A DNA stretch of 64,000 nucleotides from an uncultured Oscillospiraceae bacterium (GTDB lineage Bacteria; Bacillota; Clostridia; Oscillospirales; Oscillospiraceae): the NCBI GenBank assembly GCA_934565655.1, contig CAKTIE010000003.1:1-64000 (forward strand), in the 5' to 3' direction. The position numbers and the translations under genes are program-made. Shown in pieces: positions 24,386 to 33,042 of the stretch. How positions within the stretch are numbered: position 1 is the stretch's first letter; every line of letters starts with the position of its first letter. The notes below the pieces were generated by a model. It had not been told where the DNA came from. It was given only the letters and a program-made list of their open reading frames with translations, and did no database searches.

Positions 24386-26830
24386 ATGACAGAACTAGAA
24401 CAAAGGTTCATCAACGCGCGGCGGCGGGCCATCGCCCTGGATTACGCCAATCTGAACGACATGCAGCAGCAGGGCGTGATGACCACCGAGGGGCCGCTTC
24501 TGCTGCTGGCCGGCGCGGGCAGCGGCAAGACCACGGTGCTGATCCACCGGGTGGCCAACCTGCTGCGCTATGGCCGGGGCAGCGACACCGACGAGATCCC
24601 CATGCCCATCTCCGAGGATGAGGCGGCGTTTCTGGAGGCGTATGCCGCCCAGCCCACGCCGGAGCAGCAGCCGCTGATGCAGTATCTGTGCGCGGTGGAG
24701 CCCGCCCGCCCCTGGGAAGTGCTGGCCATCACCTTCACCAACAAGGCCGCCAACGAGCTGAAGGAGCGCCTGGAGCGCATGCTGGGGGAGGAGGCCCGCG
24801 ATGTGTGGGCGTCCACCTTTCACTCCGCCTGCGTCCGCATCCTGCGGCGGGACATCGAGCAGATCGGCTACTCCCGCGACTTCACCATCTACGACACCGA
24901 TGACAGCAAGCGGGTGGTGAAGGACTGCCTGAAGGAGCTGGAGCTGGACGAAAAGACCTTCCCCGTCTGTGAGATCGTGTCGGTCATTTCCCGGGCAAAG
25001 GATGAGATGATGCTGCCGGAGGACTTCCGTGCCTATTGGGAAAAGAACAACGACTGGCGAAAAATCAGGATCGCGAAAGTATATTCCCTTTACACGAAAA
25101 AGCTGCGGGACGCCAACGCCCTGGACTTTGACGATATCATTCTGCTGACGGTACAGCTGCTGCAGAGCCGCCCGGAGGTGCGGGAATACTATCAGCGGAA
25201 GTTCCGGTATGTGCTGGTGGACGAGTATCAGGACACCAACCACCTGCAATACCTGCTGACCAGCCTGCTGGCAGGCGGCTATCGCAACATCTGCGTGGTG
25301 GGCGACGACGACCAGAGCATCTACCGCTTCCGGGGCGCCAATATCGAGAATATCCTCAGCTTTGAGAAGGAGTATCGCGGCGCGCGGGTGATCCGGCTGG
25401 AGCAGAACTACCGCTCCACCCAGAACATTCTGGACGCGGCCAACGCCGTGATCCGCCACAATCAGGGCCGCAAGGGCAAGACCCTGTGGACCCGCAACGG
25501 CGCGGGGGACAAGGTGCTCATCAAGACCAATTTCAACGAGGGCGACGAGGCCAACTTCGTGGTGGGCCAGGTGATGATGAACTATAACCGGGGGATGAAT
25601 TGGCGGGATCACGCGGTGCTCTACCGCATGAACGCCCAGTCCAACGCGCTGGAATATGCCTTCAAGCGCAGCGGCGTGCCCTATAAGATCATCGGCGGCA
25701 TGAAGTTCTTCGACCGGGCCGAGATCAAGGACATGCTGGCGTATCTGTGCGTCATCAACAACCCCACCGACGATCTGCGGCTGCGGCGCATCGTCAATGT
25801 CCCCTCCCGCAAGATCGGCGCGGCCACCGTGGACAAGGCCCAGCTTCTGGCCACGGCCCAGGGCGTGCCGCTGTATGAGATCTTCCGCCATGCTTTCGGC
25901 TACCCAGAGCTGAAATCGTCGGCTGTAAAGCTGGAAGGCTTCACAGCACTGATGGAGGAAATGCGGGCCAAAGCGGGGGAGATGCCCCTGCCGGAGTTCT
26001 ATGAATTCGTCTGCAACCGCAGCGGCTATACCGCCATGCTGACGGAGAAGAACGACATGGAGAGCCGTGGCCGCCTGGAGAACGTGCAGGAATTGACCTC
26101 CAGCATCCACGCCTTTCTGGACAACCAGCCGGACGATCCCAGCCTGTCGGGCTTCCTGGACGAGGTGGCGCTGTATACCGATCTGGACAGCACCGAGGAG
26201 AGCGACAACTGCGTGGTGATGATGACCATGCACAGCGCCAAGGGGCTGGAATTCCCGGAGGTGTTCGTGGTGGGCATGGAGGACGGCCTGTTCCCCGGCA
26301 ACCGCGCCATGGGCGACGAGGAGGAGATGGAGGAGGAGCGGCGGCTGTGCTATGTGGCCATGACCCGCGCCCGGGAGCATCTCACCATGACCCACGCCAA
26401 GCAGCGCATGCTGTTTGGCCGCACTACCCCCGCCATGCCCTCCCGCTTTCTGGAGGAGATCCCGGAGGAGAACAGCCAGTGGATCGGCAAGCCGGAGCCC
26501 CGGCAGGAGCGCCATTGGAGCGACGATTATAATGATGATGCCTCCTACGGCGGCTTTGGCGGCGGCTATACGGGCCGCGGCGCCGTAAGCTACGCTGAGC
26601 GTCCCGCGGCGAAAAAGCCCGCCTATGCGGCGGCCGCGGCGAAGAAGGAGAGCGCGCCCCTGATGGAGATCAAGGCGGGCGAGAGCGTGAAGCACACCGC
26701 CTTCGGCCATGGTCTGGTGCTGTCGGTGCGGGCCATGGGCGGCGACGCGCTGATCGAGGTGGCCTTCGACACCGTGGGCACCAAAAAGCTGATGCTGAAG
26801 GCCGCCATGCTGCATCTGACCAAGGAATAA
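24386..26830 (+). CDS. pcrA: UvrD/PcrA-type ATP-dependent 3'-5' DNA helicase
   Basis: Superfamily 1 helicase for repair and for removing proteins from DNA. The 814-aa protein has motif I (LLLAGAGSGKTTVL, near residue 43), Ia (AITFTNKAANELKERL), II (YVLVDEYQDTNHLQY), III (VVGDDDQSIYRFRGA), IV (RLEQNYRSTQNIL), V (MTMHSAKGLEFPEVF) and VI (RRLCYVAMTRAREHL), and a PcrA-like C-terminal Tudor-type domain (AGESVKHTAFGHGLV). An insertion of about 45 residues (DTDEIPMPISEDEAAF...) sits between motifs I and Ia, longer than in Bacillus PcrA. ATG 24386 follows AGGGGA. Confidence 0.93.
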   Translation: MTELEQRFINARRRAIALDYANLNDMQQQGVMTTEGPLLLLAGAGSGKTTVLIHRVANLLRYGRGSDTDEIPMPISEDEAAFLEAYAAQPTPEQQPLMQYLCAVEPARPWEVLAITFTNKAANELKERLERMLGEEARDVWASTFHSACVRILRRDIEQIGYSRDFTIYDTDDSKRVVKDCLKELELDEKTFPVCEIVSVISRAKDEMMLPEDFRAYWEKNNDWRKIRIAKVYSLYTKKLRDANALDFDDIILLTVQLLQSRPEVREYYQRKFRYVLVDEYQDTNHLQYLLTSLLAGGYRNICVVGDDDQSIYRFRGANIENILSFEKEYRGARVIRLEQNYRSTQNILDAANAVIRHNQGRKGKTLWTRNGAGDKVLIKTNFNEGDEANFVVGQVMMNYNRGMNWRDHAVLYRMNAQSNALEYAFKRSGVPYKIIGGMKFFDRAEIKDMLAYLCVINNPTDDLRLRRIVNVPSRKIGAATVDKAQLLATAQGVPLYEIFRHAFGYPELKSSAVKLEGFTALMEEMRAKAGEMPLPEFYEFVCNRSGYTAMLTEKNDMESRGRLENVQELTSSIHAFLDNQPDDPSLSGFLDEVALYTDLDSTEESDNCVVMMTMHSAKGLEFPEVFVVGMEDGLFPGNRAMGDEEEMEEERRLCYVAMTRAREHLTMTHAKQRMLFGRTTPAMPSRFLEEIPEENSQWIGKPEPRQERHWSDDYNDDASYGGFGGGYTGRGAVSYAERPAAKKPAYAAAAAKKESAPLMEIKAGESVKHTAFGHGLVLSVRAMGGDALIEVAFDTVGTKKLMLKAAMLHLTKE

Positions 26831-26839
26831 TGCCATGTA

Positions 26840-26882
26840 AACTTCAGGTTGCGGGATATTTGCCCTCCTGCAACCTGAAGTT
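26840..26882 (+). other. Strong intergenic hairpin after the helicase gene
   Basis: AACTTCAGGTTGC (26840-26852) and GCAACCTGAAGTT (26870-26882) form a perfect 13-bp stem around a 17-base loop. No T run follows, so it may protect the message end rather than terminate. Confidence 0.5.
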
Positions 26883-26958
26883 GATGGACATCCCGGCGGC
26901 GATGGGATAGAATAAGGTAAAGTGAAAGCATATCTGACCCGGCGAAAGGAGAAACGCG

Positions 26959-27417
26959 ATGGGATTTGGAATAGAATTCAGCTTGTTCAATGTGATGTTT
27001 TACCTGATTTTCGGCACCGTGATCGTGCTGTTCATCGTCACGGCGGTGAAGGGCATCGGCACATGGCACAAGAACAACAACTCGCCCCGTTTGACGGTGG
27101 AGGCCACGGTGGTGTCCAAGCGGCAGAATGTCGATGTGCACCATCACCCCAACGGCGGAGACGCCACCGGCGCCCACGGCATGCACACCACAACCTCCAC
27201 CACCTATTACGTCACGTTTCAGGTGGCCAGCGGCGACCGGATGGAGCTGCATGTGGGCGGCCGGGAGTACGGCATGCTGGCGGAGGGCGATTTCGGTGAG
27301 CTGACGTTTCAAGGCACCCGCTATCTGGGCTTTGAGCGCCGGGGCAGCAGAGCGGCCTATGGCGACCCGTCCGACGGCGGCGAAAGCCGGCGGGCCTCCT
27401 GGGACCCGGAGCGGTAA
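26959..27417 (+). CDS. DUF2500-like membrane protein
   Basis: 152-aa protein with one N-terminal transmembrane helix (residues 10-30, MFYLIFGTVIVLFIVTAVKG), followed by a soluble domain. The pattern PRLTVEATVVSKRQNVDVHHH ... STTYYVTFQVASGDRMELHVGGREYGMLAEGDFGELTFQGTRYLGF (shown in parts) matches the DUF2500 fold. A His-rich stretch (VDVHHHPNGGDATGAHGMH) might bind metal; that is speculation. GAAAGGAG precedes the ATG. It stands alone between the helicase and the ABC importer; function unknown. Confidence 0.82.
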   Translation: MGFGIEFSLFNVMFYLIFGTVIVLFIVTAVKGIGTWHKNNNSPRLTVEATVVSKRQNVDVHHHPNGGDATGAHGMHTTTSTTYYVTFQVASGDRMELHVGGREYGMLAEGDFGELTFQGTRYLGFERRGSRAAYGDPSDGGESRRASWDPER

Positions 27418-27433
27418 AAAGAAAGCATAAAGA

Positions 27434-27472
27434 CAGAGGGCTGCTCCCGCGGGAGCAGCCCTCTGCCTTTTG
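27434..27472. terminator. Terminator between convergent genes
   Basis: A perfect 32-base palindrome centred on GC (arm CAGAGGGCTGCTCCCG, 27434-27465), followed by CCTTTTG. It serves the plus-strand DUF2500 gene and probably the minus-strand ABC operon ending at 27498. Confidence 0.85.
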
Positions 27473-27497
27473 AGAAAGGTGAAAAAAAAGCGTATTG

Positions 27498-28292
27498 TCA
27501 GGAAAGCAGGGCCCGGTCGCTGGCGAATTCATCGCCGCTGGCCTTGGCGAACTGGGCCAGCAGGTCGGCCACGGTGAGGTTCTTCTTCTCCTTGCCGGAG
27601 ATATCCAGGATCACCCGGCCCTCGTGCAGCATGACGAGACGGCTGCCGTACTGGATGGCGTCCCGCATATTGTGGGTGATCATCAGCGTGGTCAGCTTTT
27701 CTCTGGTGACGATCCGGTCCGTCAGCTCCATGACCTTGGCGGCGGTCTTGGGATCCAGGGCGGCGGTGTGCTCATCCAGAAGCAGCAGCTTCGGACTTTT
27801 CAGCGTGGCCATCAGCAGCGTCAGCGCCTGACGCTGGCCGCCGGACAGGGTGCTGACCTCGGAGGAGAGCCGTTTCTCCAGCCCCAGCCCCAGATCGCTC
27901 AGCATGGTGCGGTAGGTCTCCCGCTCCGCCTTGGTGATGCCCCAGCGGAGGCCCCGCTTCTGGCCGCGCCGTGCTGCCAGTGCCAGATTCTCCTCAATGT
28001 GCATGGAGGGAGCCGTACCCATCATAGGATCCTGGAACACGCGGCCGATATAGGCGGCCCGCTTGTATTCCGGAAGATCGGTCACGTCCACGCCGTCCAG
28101 ATGCACCTCGCCGGAATCCACGCTCAGCGTACCGGCGGCAGCGTTCAGCATGGTGGACTTTCCCGCGCCGTTGCCGCCGATGACGGTGACGAACTCACCG
28201 TCCCGCAGCGTCAGGCTCAGTCCGTTCATGGCGGTCTTGGCGTTGACGGTGCCGGGGTTGAAGGTCTTATGCAGGTCTTTCAGTTCAAGCAT
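27498..28292 (-). CDS. ABC transporter ATP-binding protein (TrpZ-like)
   Basis: Cytoplasmic ATPase of the importer encoded upstream. The 264-aa protein has Walker A GGNGAGKST near residue 38, signature LSGGQRQAL, Walker B LLLLDEHTAALDPK and switch histidine in MITHNMRDA. Unusual but normal for this subfamily, the Walker B is followed by DEHTAALD rather than DEPTSALD. It overlaps the permease gene by eight bases and is the last gene of the operon. Confidence 0.92.
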   Translation of the reverse strand: MLELKDLHKTFNPGTVNAKTAMNGLSLTLRDGEFVTVIGGNGAGKSTMLNAAAGTLSVDSGEVHLDGVDVTDLPEYKRAAYIGRVFQDPMMGTAPSMHIEENLALAARRGQKRGLRWGITKAERETYRTMLSDLGLGLEKRLSSEVSTLSGGQRQALTLLMATLKSPKLLLLDEHTAALDPKTAAKVMELTDRIVTREKLTTLMITHNMRDAIQYGSRLVMLHEGRVILDISGKEKKNLTVADLLAQFAKASGDEFASDRALLS

Positions 28293-29226
28293 GCTGCTTC
28301 ACTCCTTCCTTGGCGGCGCGCCGGGGCTTGCGGCGGGTCTTTTTCAGATTCAGATAGGACAGCGTCAGGAACAGCGCCACGATCAGCGCCGTGATCAGCT
28401 TCAGGTCGTTGGTGTTCAGACCGATCTGAAGGACGATCTGAAGGACGATGTAGTACACGATGGCGCCGATGGAGACGGCCAGCAGCTTGGCGCCGATGTT
28501 GTGGAACACCTTGCCGAACATCACCTCACCGATGATGACGGCGGCCAGACCGATGACGATGGCGCCGCGGCCCATGTTGATGTCACTGGAGCCCTGATAC
28601 TGGGCCAGCAGCGCGCCGGACAGGGCCACCAGACCGTTGGAGAGCATCAGACCCAGCACGATGTTGGCGTTGGTGTTGATGCCCTGGGCCCGGGCCATGT
28701 GGGGATTGGCGCCGGTAGCGCGGACGGAGTTTCCCTTTTCCGTACCGAAGAACCAGTACAGCGCGGCCACGATCACGGCGGTCAGCACGATCAGCAGCGG
28801 CAGCGGGTTGTCCAGCGACAGCGTGCGGACGTACCGCTGGCTCAGCAGCAGGTCGTACTTATCCACGCTGACGGCCTGATTGGCCTTGCCGCCCATGATC
28901 CGCAGATTGATGGAGTACAGGGCCAGCTGGGTCAGGATACCGGCCAGAATGGCGGGGATACCGCACCGGGTGTGAAAGAGGCCGGTGACCAGACCGGCCA
29001 GCATGCCGGATACCAGCGCGCACAGCATGGCAAGCCACGGGTTCACGCCCGCCCGGATCAGCATCACGCATACCGCGCCGCCGGTGGCCAGCGAGCCATC
29101 CACCGTCAGGTCGGCCACGTCCAGAATACGGAAGGTGATGTAAACGCCGATGGCCATAATGCCCCAGGCCAGTCCCTGGGCGACCGCGCCGGGCAGCGCG
29201 TTCATCAGCGAGGAAAGGAAACTCAT
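28285..29226 (-). CDS. ABC transporter permease (TrpY-like)
   Basis: 313-aa integral membrane protein with eight to nine hydrophobic helices, of the branched-chain-permease superfamily. Hallmarks of the TrpXYZ-type permease include GLAWGIMAIGVYITFRILDVADLTVDGS at the N-terminus and the EKGNSVRATGANPHMARAQGIN loop that contacts the ATPase. It lies 68 bases after the binding-protein gene on the minus strand. The basic C-terminus (LKKTRRKPRRAAKEG) overlaps the ATPase start. Confidence 0.9.
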   Translation of the reverse strand: MSFLSSLMNALPGAVAQGLAWGIMAIGVYITFRILDVADLTVDGSLATGGAVCVMLIRAGVNPWLAMLCALVSGMLAGLVTGLFHTRCGIPAILAGILTQLALYSINLRIMGGKANQAVSVDKYDLLLSQRYVRTLSLDNPLPLLIVLTAVIVAALYWFFGTEKGNSVRATGANPHMARAQGINTNANIVLGLMLSNGLVALSGALLAQYQGSSDINMGRGAIVIGLAAVIIGEVMFGKVFHNIGAKLLAVSIGAIVYYIVLQIVLQIGLNTNDLKLITALIVALFLTLSYLNLKKTRRKPRRAAKEGVKQHA

Positions 29227-29294
29227 AGGTCATGCTCCTTTGATTTCAGAGTGGGGGAGGATGCGGCGTGCATCCTCCCGTGGGAAGGCGGGGA

Positions 29295-30260
29295 TCAGTC
29301 CTCGATGGCGGTGTAGCCGTCCAGCGGGGTGATGCCCAGGGCTTCGCAGATGGCGGGGTTGTACTTGGGGGTCGCGGTGGTGTATTCGATGGGCATGGCG
29401 GAGATGTCCGCCTCGCCGGTCAGGATCCTGGCGGCCATCTGACCGGTGGTCTTGCCCAGATCGTAGTAGCTGATGGACAGGGTCGCCACGCCGCAGCCGG
29501 AGCAGATGCCCTCCTCGCCGCAGATGGCGGGCACACCGGCGGGGATCAGCACGTTGGCGATGGCCTCGGTATTGGCGGCGGCGGTGTTGTCGGTGGGGAT
29601 GTAGATCACGTCGGCATAGTCGCAGGCGGCCTGGGTGACGGAAGCCACATCGTTGGTGTCGGTGAAGGCGTATTCCGCAGTCTCGATACCGGCGTCAGCC
29701 AGGTGCTTGGCCACCTCCTCAATCTGATAGCGGGAGTTGGGCTCGGCGGAGCAGAACAGCAGGGCAACCTTCTTGGCCTCGGGGAACCACTCGGTGATCA
29801 TGGCAGCCTGCTTCTCCAGATCGGCCAGATCGGAGGTGCCGGAGATGTTGCCGCCCACGGTGCCGTTGAAGTCATCCATGTCCAGCGCCACGCCGTAAGC
29901 GGTGATGGAGGTGCCCAGAATGGGGATATCGCTGGTGGCGGAGGCGGCGGCCGTCAGGGCGGGCGTGGCGTTGGCCATGATCAGATCCACGCCGTCGGAC
30001 ACGAAGCCGTTGACGATGGTGGAGCAGTTGACAGAATCGCCGGAGGCGTTCTTCTCAACGATCTTCACCTGACCGGGCAGGGCCTCGTTCAGCGCGTCGT
30101 GCTGCACCAGCTGGCAGATGCCGACGGTGTACTTGGCGTCGTCGCTGCCGGTGTTTTCTCCGGCGGGCTCCTGGGTGTCCTGACTGCCGCAGCCGGTCAG
30201 ACACAGGCTCAGCGCCAGCGCAAGGGCAAGAATGAGAGATGTGATACGTTTCGTTTTCAT
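29295..30260 (-). CDS. ABC transporter substrate-binding lipoprotein (TrpX-like)
   Basis: 321-aa lipoprotein: signal LALALALSLCLTGC with lipobox LTGC, followed by a Gly/Asp linker and a periplasmic-binding domain of the PF04392 type (YTVGICQLVQHDALNEALPG, ANATPALTAAASATSDIPILGTSIT, FCSAEPNSRYQIEEV, YIPTDNTAAANTEAI). Such proteins often serve aromatic amino acids. Here the upstream attenuator has tandem Tyr and Phe codons and no Trp codon, so tyrosine and/or phenylalanine are the likely substrates; this is inferred from regulation, not from binding-site residues. AGGAGGA precedes the ATG at 30260. First structural gene of the operon. Confidence 0.9.
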   Translation of the reverse strand: MKTKRITSLILALALALSLCLTGCGSQDTQEPAGENTGSDDAKYTVGICQLVQHDALNEALPGQVKIVEKNASGDSVNCSTIVNGFVSDGVDLIMANATPALTAAASATSDIPILGTSITAYGVALDMDDFNGTVGGNISGTSDLADLEKQAAMITEWFPEAKKVALLFCSAEPNSRYQIEEVAKHLADAGIETAEYAFTDTNDVASVTQAACDYADVIYIPTDNTAAANTEAIANVLIPAGVPAICGEEGICSGCGVATLSISYYDLGKTTGQMAARILTGEADISAMPIEYTTATPKYNPAICEALGITPLDGYTAIED

Positions 30261-30292
30261 GGTATGTTCCTCCTGAAAATGTGTTTTTGGTT

Positions 30293-30335
30293 AAAAAAAG
30301 ACCCGCTGCACGGACTTGTGGTCCATACAGCGGGT
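30293..30335 (-). terminator. Attenuator terminator of the aromatic amino-acid importer operon
   Basis: On the minus strand ACCCGCTG (30335-30328) and CAGCGGGT (30308-30301) with inner GGAC/GTCC form the stem, followed by CTTTTTTT (30300-30293). It lies between the leader peptide and the binding-protein gene, so it decides read-through into the operon. Confidence 0.88.
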
Positions 30336-30364
30336 TTGATTTAACGCAATGGCTTGAACGGCGC

Positions 30365-30484
30365 TCAGAGCGTTGGGCAAACAGAATTCCGGTTACGGGC
30401 ATCACAAATCGCTATTACTTTTTCGGTAAAAAAGTAATAGGTAAAAAATCGATATGCGACGGCGTAACGAATGTTCTGTACCAT
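30365..30484 (-). CDS. Phe/Tyr-rich leader peptide of an attenuator
   Basis: 39-residue peptide with eight aromatic residues among positions 7-19: Tyr7, Tyr11, then FFTYYFF at 13-19. Its ribosome site is AAAGGAG/GGAG just upstream of ATG 30484. The codons for YYFF lie in the left arm of a perfect 12-bp hairpin (plus-strand 30412-30440, CTATTACTTTTT and complement). Stalling of a ribosome on these codons when Phe- or Tyr-tRNA is uncharged should rearrange the RNA and prevent the terminator at 30293-30335. The stop TGA falls inside CGCTCTGAGCG, another small hairpin. This is the classical pheA-type design; the operon encodes an importer rather than a biosynthetic pathway. Confidence 0.82.
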   Translation of the reverse strand: MVQNIRYAVAYRFFTYYFFTEKVIAICDARNRNSVCPTL

Positions 30485-30515
30485 TTTGCTCCGGCTCCTT
30501 TCAAAGATTGGCGAT

Positions 30516-30543
30516 ACTATAACACAGGTTTTCAGATGGTCAA
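30516..30543 (-). promoter_or_regulatory. Promoter of the attenuator-controlled importer operon
   Basis: Minus-strand TTGACC (30543-30538) and TATAGT (30521-30516) with a 16-base spacer, placing the start point about 20 bases before the leader peptide's ribosome site. Confidence 0.72.
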
Positions 30544-30666
30544 CAGCACTTCTGACCGAAAAATACAGCGTCCCATCCGGTCAGGTTTCAGCATAATTTA
30601 CAAAAATTGACAGTTTGGGGCGGTAAGCGAAGAAAAATTTCAAGAGACGCACCGGACCGGCGGCAT

Positions 30667-30699
30667 GAAAAAAGCTCTGTGGTTTCCCACAGAGCTTTT
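30667..30699 (-). terminator. Terminator of rpmB
   Basis: AAGCTCTGTGG and CCACAGAGCTT form an 11-bp stem with a short loop; on the minus strand six T follow. It begins 15 bases after the rpmB stop. Confidence 0.9.
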
Positions 30700-30713
30700 G
30701 CTCATGTTATGTT

Positions 30714-30902
30714 TCAGATTGCGCGGGTAACTTTACCGGAACGCAGGCACCGGGTACAAACATACACATGGCGAGGCGTACCATTGATCAAAGCCTTCAC
30801 GCGCTTGACGTTGGGCTTCCAGGGACGATTGGAACGACGATGAGAGTGGGAAACCTTGATACCGAAGGTCACGCCCTTATCGCAGAACTCGCACTTAGCC
30901 AT
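30714..30902 (-). CDS. rpmB: 50S ribosomal protein L28
   Basis: Large-subunit protein of 62 aa. The zinc-ribbon form is present, with cysteine pairs CEFC near the N-terminus and CTRC near the C-terminus; the body HSHRRSNRPWKPNVKRV is diagnostic. ATG 30902 follows AAGGAGG; an in-frame longer frame upstream lacks a ribosome site. Monocistronic, divergent from hprK. Confidence 0.96.
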   Translation of the reverse strand: MAKCEFCDKGVTFGIKVSHSHRRSNRPWKPNVKRVKALINGTPRHVYVCTRCLRSGKVTRAI

Positions 30903-31030
30903 CCGTTGCACCTCCTTGCTGTCGTAACATACTGCTTGCCGTTTCACAAGCATTAGTTATCATACCAGAAGTTGAAACAAAATGCAAGCATTATTTGACA
31001 AAAAACTGAAAAAATTTTCAGAGGGGAAAG

Positions 31031-31059
31031 TTGCGAAACGGAGGCGGATACGGTATAAT
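31031..31059 (+). promoter_or_regulatory. Promoter of the hprK-dnaE operon
   Basis: TTGCGA (31031-31036) and TATAAT (31054-31059), spacer 17. The 15 bases GTTGCGAAACGGAGG at 31030-31044 are identical to those at the OLE RNA promoter (53218-53232). Confidence 0.78.
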
Positions 31060-31100
31060 ATAAAATGTATTGCTATCAAGAAAAGTGAGGAGCAACGAGC

Positions 31101-32063
31101 ATGGAAAAAGTGAGACGTACCCCGGCCAGCGTAAAGAAGCTGGCGGAATACTTTCATATGGAGATCCTCTGCAAGGGCAGAGATTACGACACCTGCGTCA
31201 TCACCGTGTCGGACGTGTTCCGTCCGTCCTTGCAGCTGGTGGGGTTTTATGATTATTTCGACACCAAGCGCCTGCTGATCCTGGGAAAAAGCGAGATGCG
31301 CTTTCTCTCCCGCATGACCGCCGAGGAGCGGACGCGGGTCTTTAACCGCCTGATGAGCTACAGCTTTCCGGCCATGATCATTTCCCGCAATCTGGAGGTG
31401 TTCGACGAGCTGCTGGAGATGGCCCAGAAGCATGGCCGCACCCTGCTGCGCACCGGCAGTGATACGGTGGACGCCACCAGTCATATCATTGACTATCTCA
31501 ATAACGCCCTGGCGCCCCAGATCACCCGCCACGGCGTGCTGATGAACATCTACGGCCAGGGCGTGCTGATCCTGGGCGACAGCGGCATCGGCAAGAGCGA
31601 GACCGCCATCGAGCTTCTCAAGCGCGGCCATCAGCTGGTGGCCGACGACGCGGTGGAGATCAAGCGCATTTCCGACACTCTCCACGGCACGGCCCCGGAG
31701 CTGATCCGCCACTATATCGAGATTCGCGGCGTGGGCGTTATCGACGTGAAGCAGCTGTTCGGTATGGGCGCGGTGCAGTTCGAGACAGAGATCGACCTGG
31801 TGATCCAGCTGGAGCAGTGGCAGGACGGCAAGTTCTATGACCGTCTGGGTCTGGGCGAGGAGCAGTATACGCTGCTGGACGTGTCGCTGCCCGTCGTGAC
31901 CATCCCGGTGCGGCCCGGCCGGAATCTGGCCGGTATCGTGGAGATCGCCACCATGAAGAACCGCCAGACCAAATACGGCTATAACGCGGGCCGCGACTTC
32001 GTGACCCAGTTCGACAGCAAGCTGGACGCCATGAGCCGGCAGAACGGAAGCGACCTGTTATGA
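31101..32063 (+). CDS. hprK: HPr kinase/phosphorylase
   Basis: Bifunctional enzyme that phosphorylates HPr on Ser46 and reverses this, setting carbon catabolite control. The 320-aa length fits. The Walker A loop GDSGIGKSE lies near residue 159 and the family signature IRGVGVIDVKQLFGMGAV follows, with the downstream K-rich C-terminal helix region (ATMKNRQTKYGYNAGRDF). First gene of an eight-gene operon; it overlaps the next gene by four bases. Confidence 0.96.
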   Translation: MEKVRRTPASVKKLAEYFHMEILCKGRDYDTCVITVSDVFRPSLQLVGFYDYFDTKRLLILGKSEMRFLSRMTAEERTRVFNRLMSYSFPAMIISRNLEVFDELLEMAQKHGRTLLRTGSDTVDATSHIIDYLNNALAPQITRHGVLMNIYGQGVLILGDSGIGKSETAIELLKRGHQLVADDAVEIKRISDTLHGTAPELIRHYIEIRGVGVIDVKQLFGMGAVQFETEIDLVIQLEQWQDGKFYDRLGLGEEQYTLLDVSLPVVTIPVRPGRNLAGIVEIATMKNRQTKYGYNAGRDFVTQFDSKLDAMSRQNGSDLL

Positions 32064-33025
32064 AATACATCGGCATCGACATCGGCGGCACCAATCTGAA
32101 GGCCGGTCTGGTGGACGGAAAGGGACGGCTGCTGGCCACCCGGAAAATGAAGGTGGCGGGCATCGCTGACCCGGCGGCGCTGGCATGGACCATCCATGCG
32201 CTGGTGCAGGATCTGTGCCGGGACTATGGCTGCGATATAAGCGAGATATTCTCCGTGGGCGTAGGCTGCCCCGGCGCGGTGGAGATCCGGGGCGGCTCCA
32301 TCCTGTATACCTGCAATCTGCCCCTGCGGAACGTGCCGCTGCGGCGGCTGTTCCACCAGCTCAGCGACCTGCCCCTTTACATAGAAAATGACGCCAACTG
32401 CGCGGCACTGGCGGAATACTATGTAGGCGGCGGCCGGGGCAGCAAGCGCTTCATCACCGTCACGCTGGGCACCGGCGTGGGCGGCGGCATCATCCATAAC
32501 GGCAAGATCTTCCACGGCTCCAACGGTATGGCGGGCGAGGTGGGCCACATGTCCATCGAGATGGACGGCGAGGAGTGTCCCTGCGGCCGCCGCGGCTGCT
32601 GGGAGCGGTACGCCTCCGCCAGCGCCCTGAAGCGCCAGACCACCCGAGCATGGCAGGAGAACCCAGACAGCATCATGGCGCAGGTCATCGCCGAGAACGA
32701 CGGCCATGTGTCCGGCCAGTCGGCCTTCATCGCCGCCCGCCGGGGCTGTCAGGTGGGCCAGCGGGTCTGCGACCAGTACATCCGCTATCTGGCCGCCGGT
32801 ATCGTGAACATCATCAATATCTTCCAGCCGGATACGCTGGCCATCGGCGGCGGTGTCAGCAACGAGTCGGACGAACAGCTGCTGCTGCCCCTGCGCCGTC
32901 AGGTGGCGGCCCACAGCCTGCCCTGCAACTACGACAAAATGACGAAGATCGTCAAGGCGCAGCTGGGCAACGACGCCGGTGTCATCGGCGCGGCGCTGCT
33001 GGGGAAGAATAAGCGGATCATCTGA
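32060..33025 (+). CDS. ROK-family sugar kinase (glucokinase-like)
   Basis: 321-aa sugar kinase of the ROK family, cytoplasmic. Motifs: ATP-binding DIGGTNLKAGLVD at the N-terminus, sugar-binding ENDANCAALAEYY, GTGVGGGIIHNGKIFHGSNG, AGEVGHM with the catalytic histidine region, and the zinc-binding CPCGRRGCWE. Most likely a glucokinase, feeding glycolysis next to the HPr kinase that senses its intermediates. It overlaps hprK by four bases, so expression is coupled. Confidence 0.9.
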   Translation: MKYIGIDIGGTNLKAGLVDGKGRLLATRKMKVAGIADPAALAWTIHALVQDLCRDYGCDISEIFSVGVGCPGAVEIRGGSILYTCNLPLRNVPLRRLFHQLSDLPLYIENDANCAALAEYYVGGGRGSKRFITVTLGTGVGGGIIHNGKIFHGSNGMAGEVGHMSIEMDGEECPCGRRGCWERYASASALKRQTTRAWQENPDSIMAQVIAENDGHVSGQSAFIAARRGCQVGQRVCDQYIRYLAAGIVNIINIFQPDTLAIGGGVSNESDEQLLLPLRRQVAAHSLPCNYDKMTKIVKAQLGNDAGVIGAALLGKNKRII

Positions 33026-33042
33026 AAACAAGGAGGCGCGGT

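Noticed and set aside
26026-26310. Small minus-strand frames inside the helicase and similar short frames elsewhere
   Set aside because: All lie opposite or out of frame with recognised genes and lack ribosome sites and recognisable domains.
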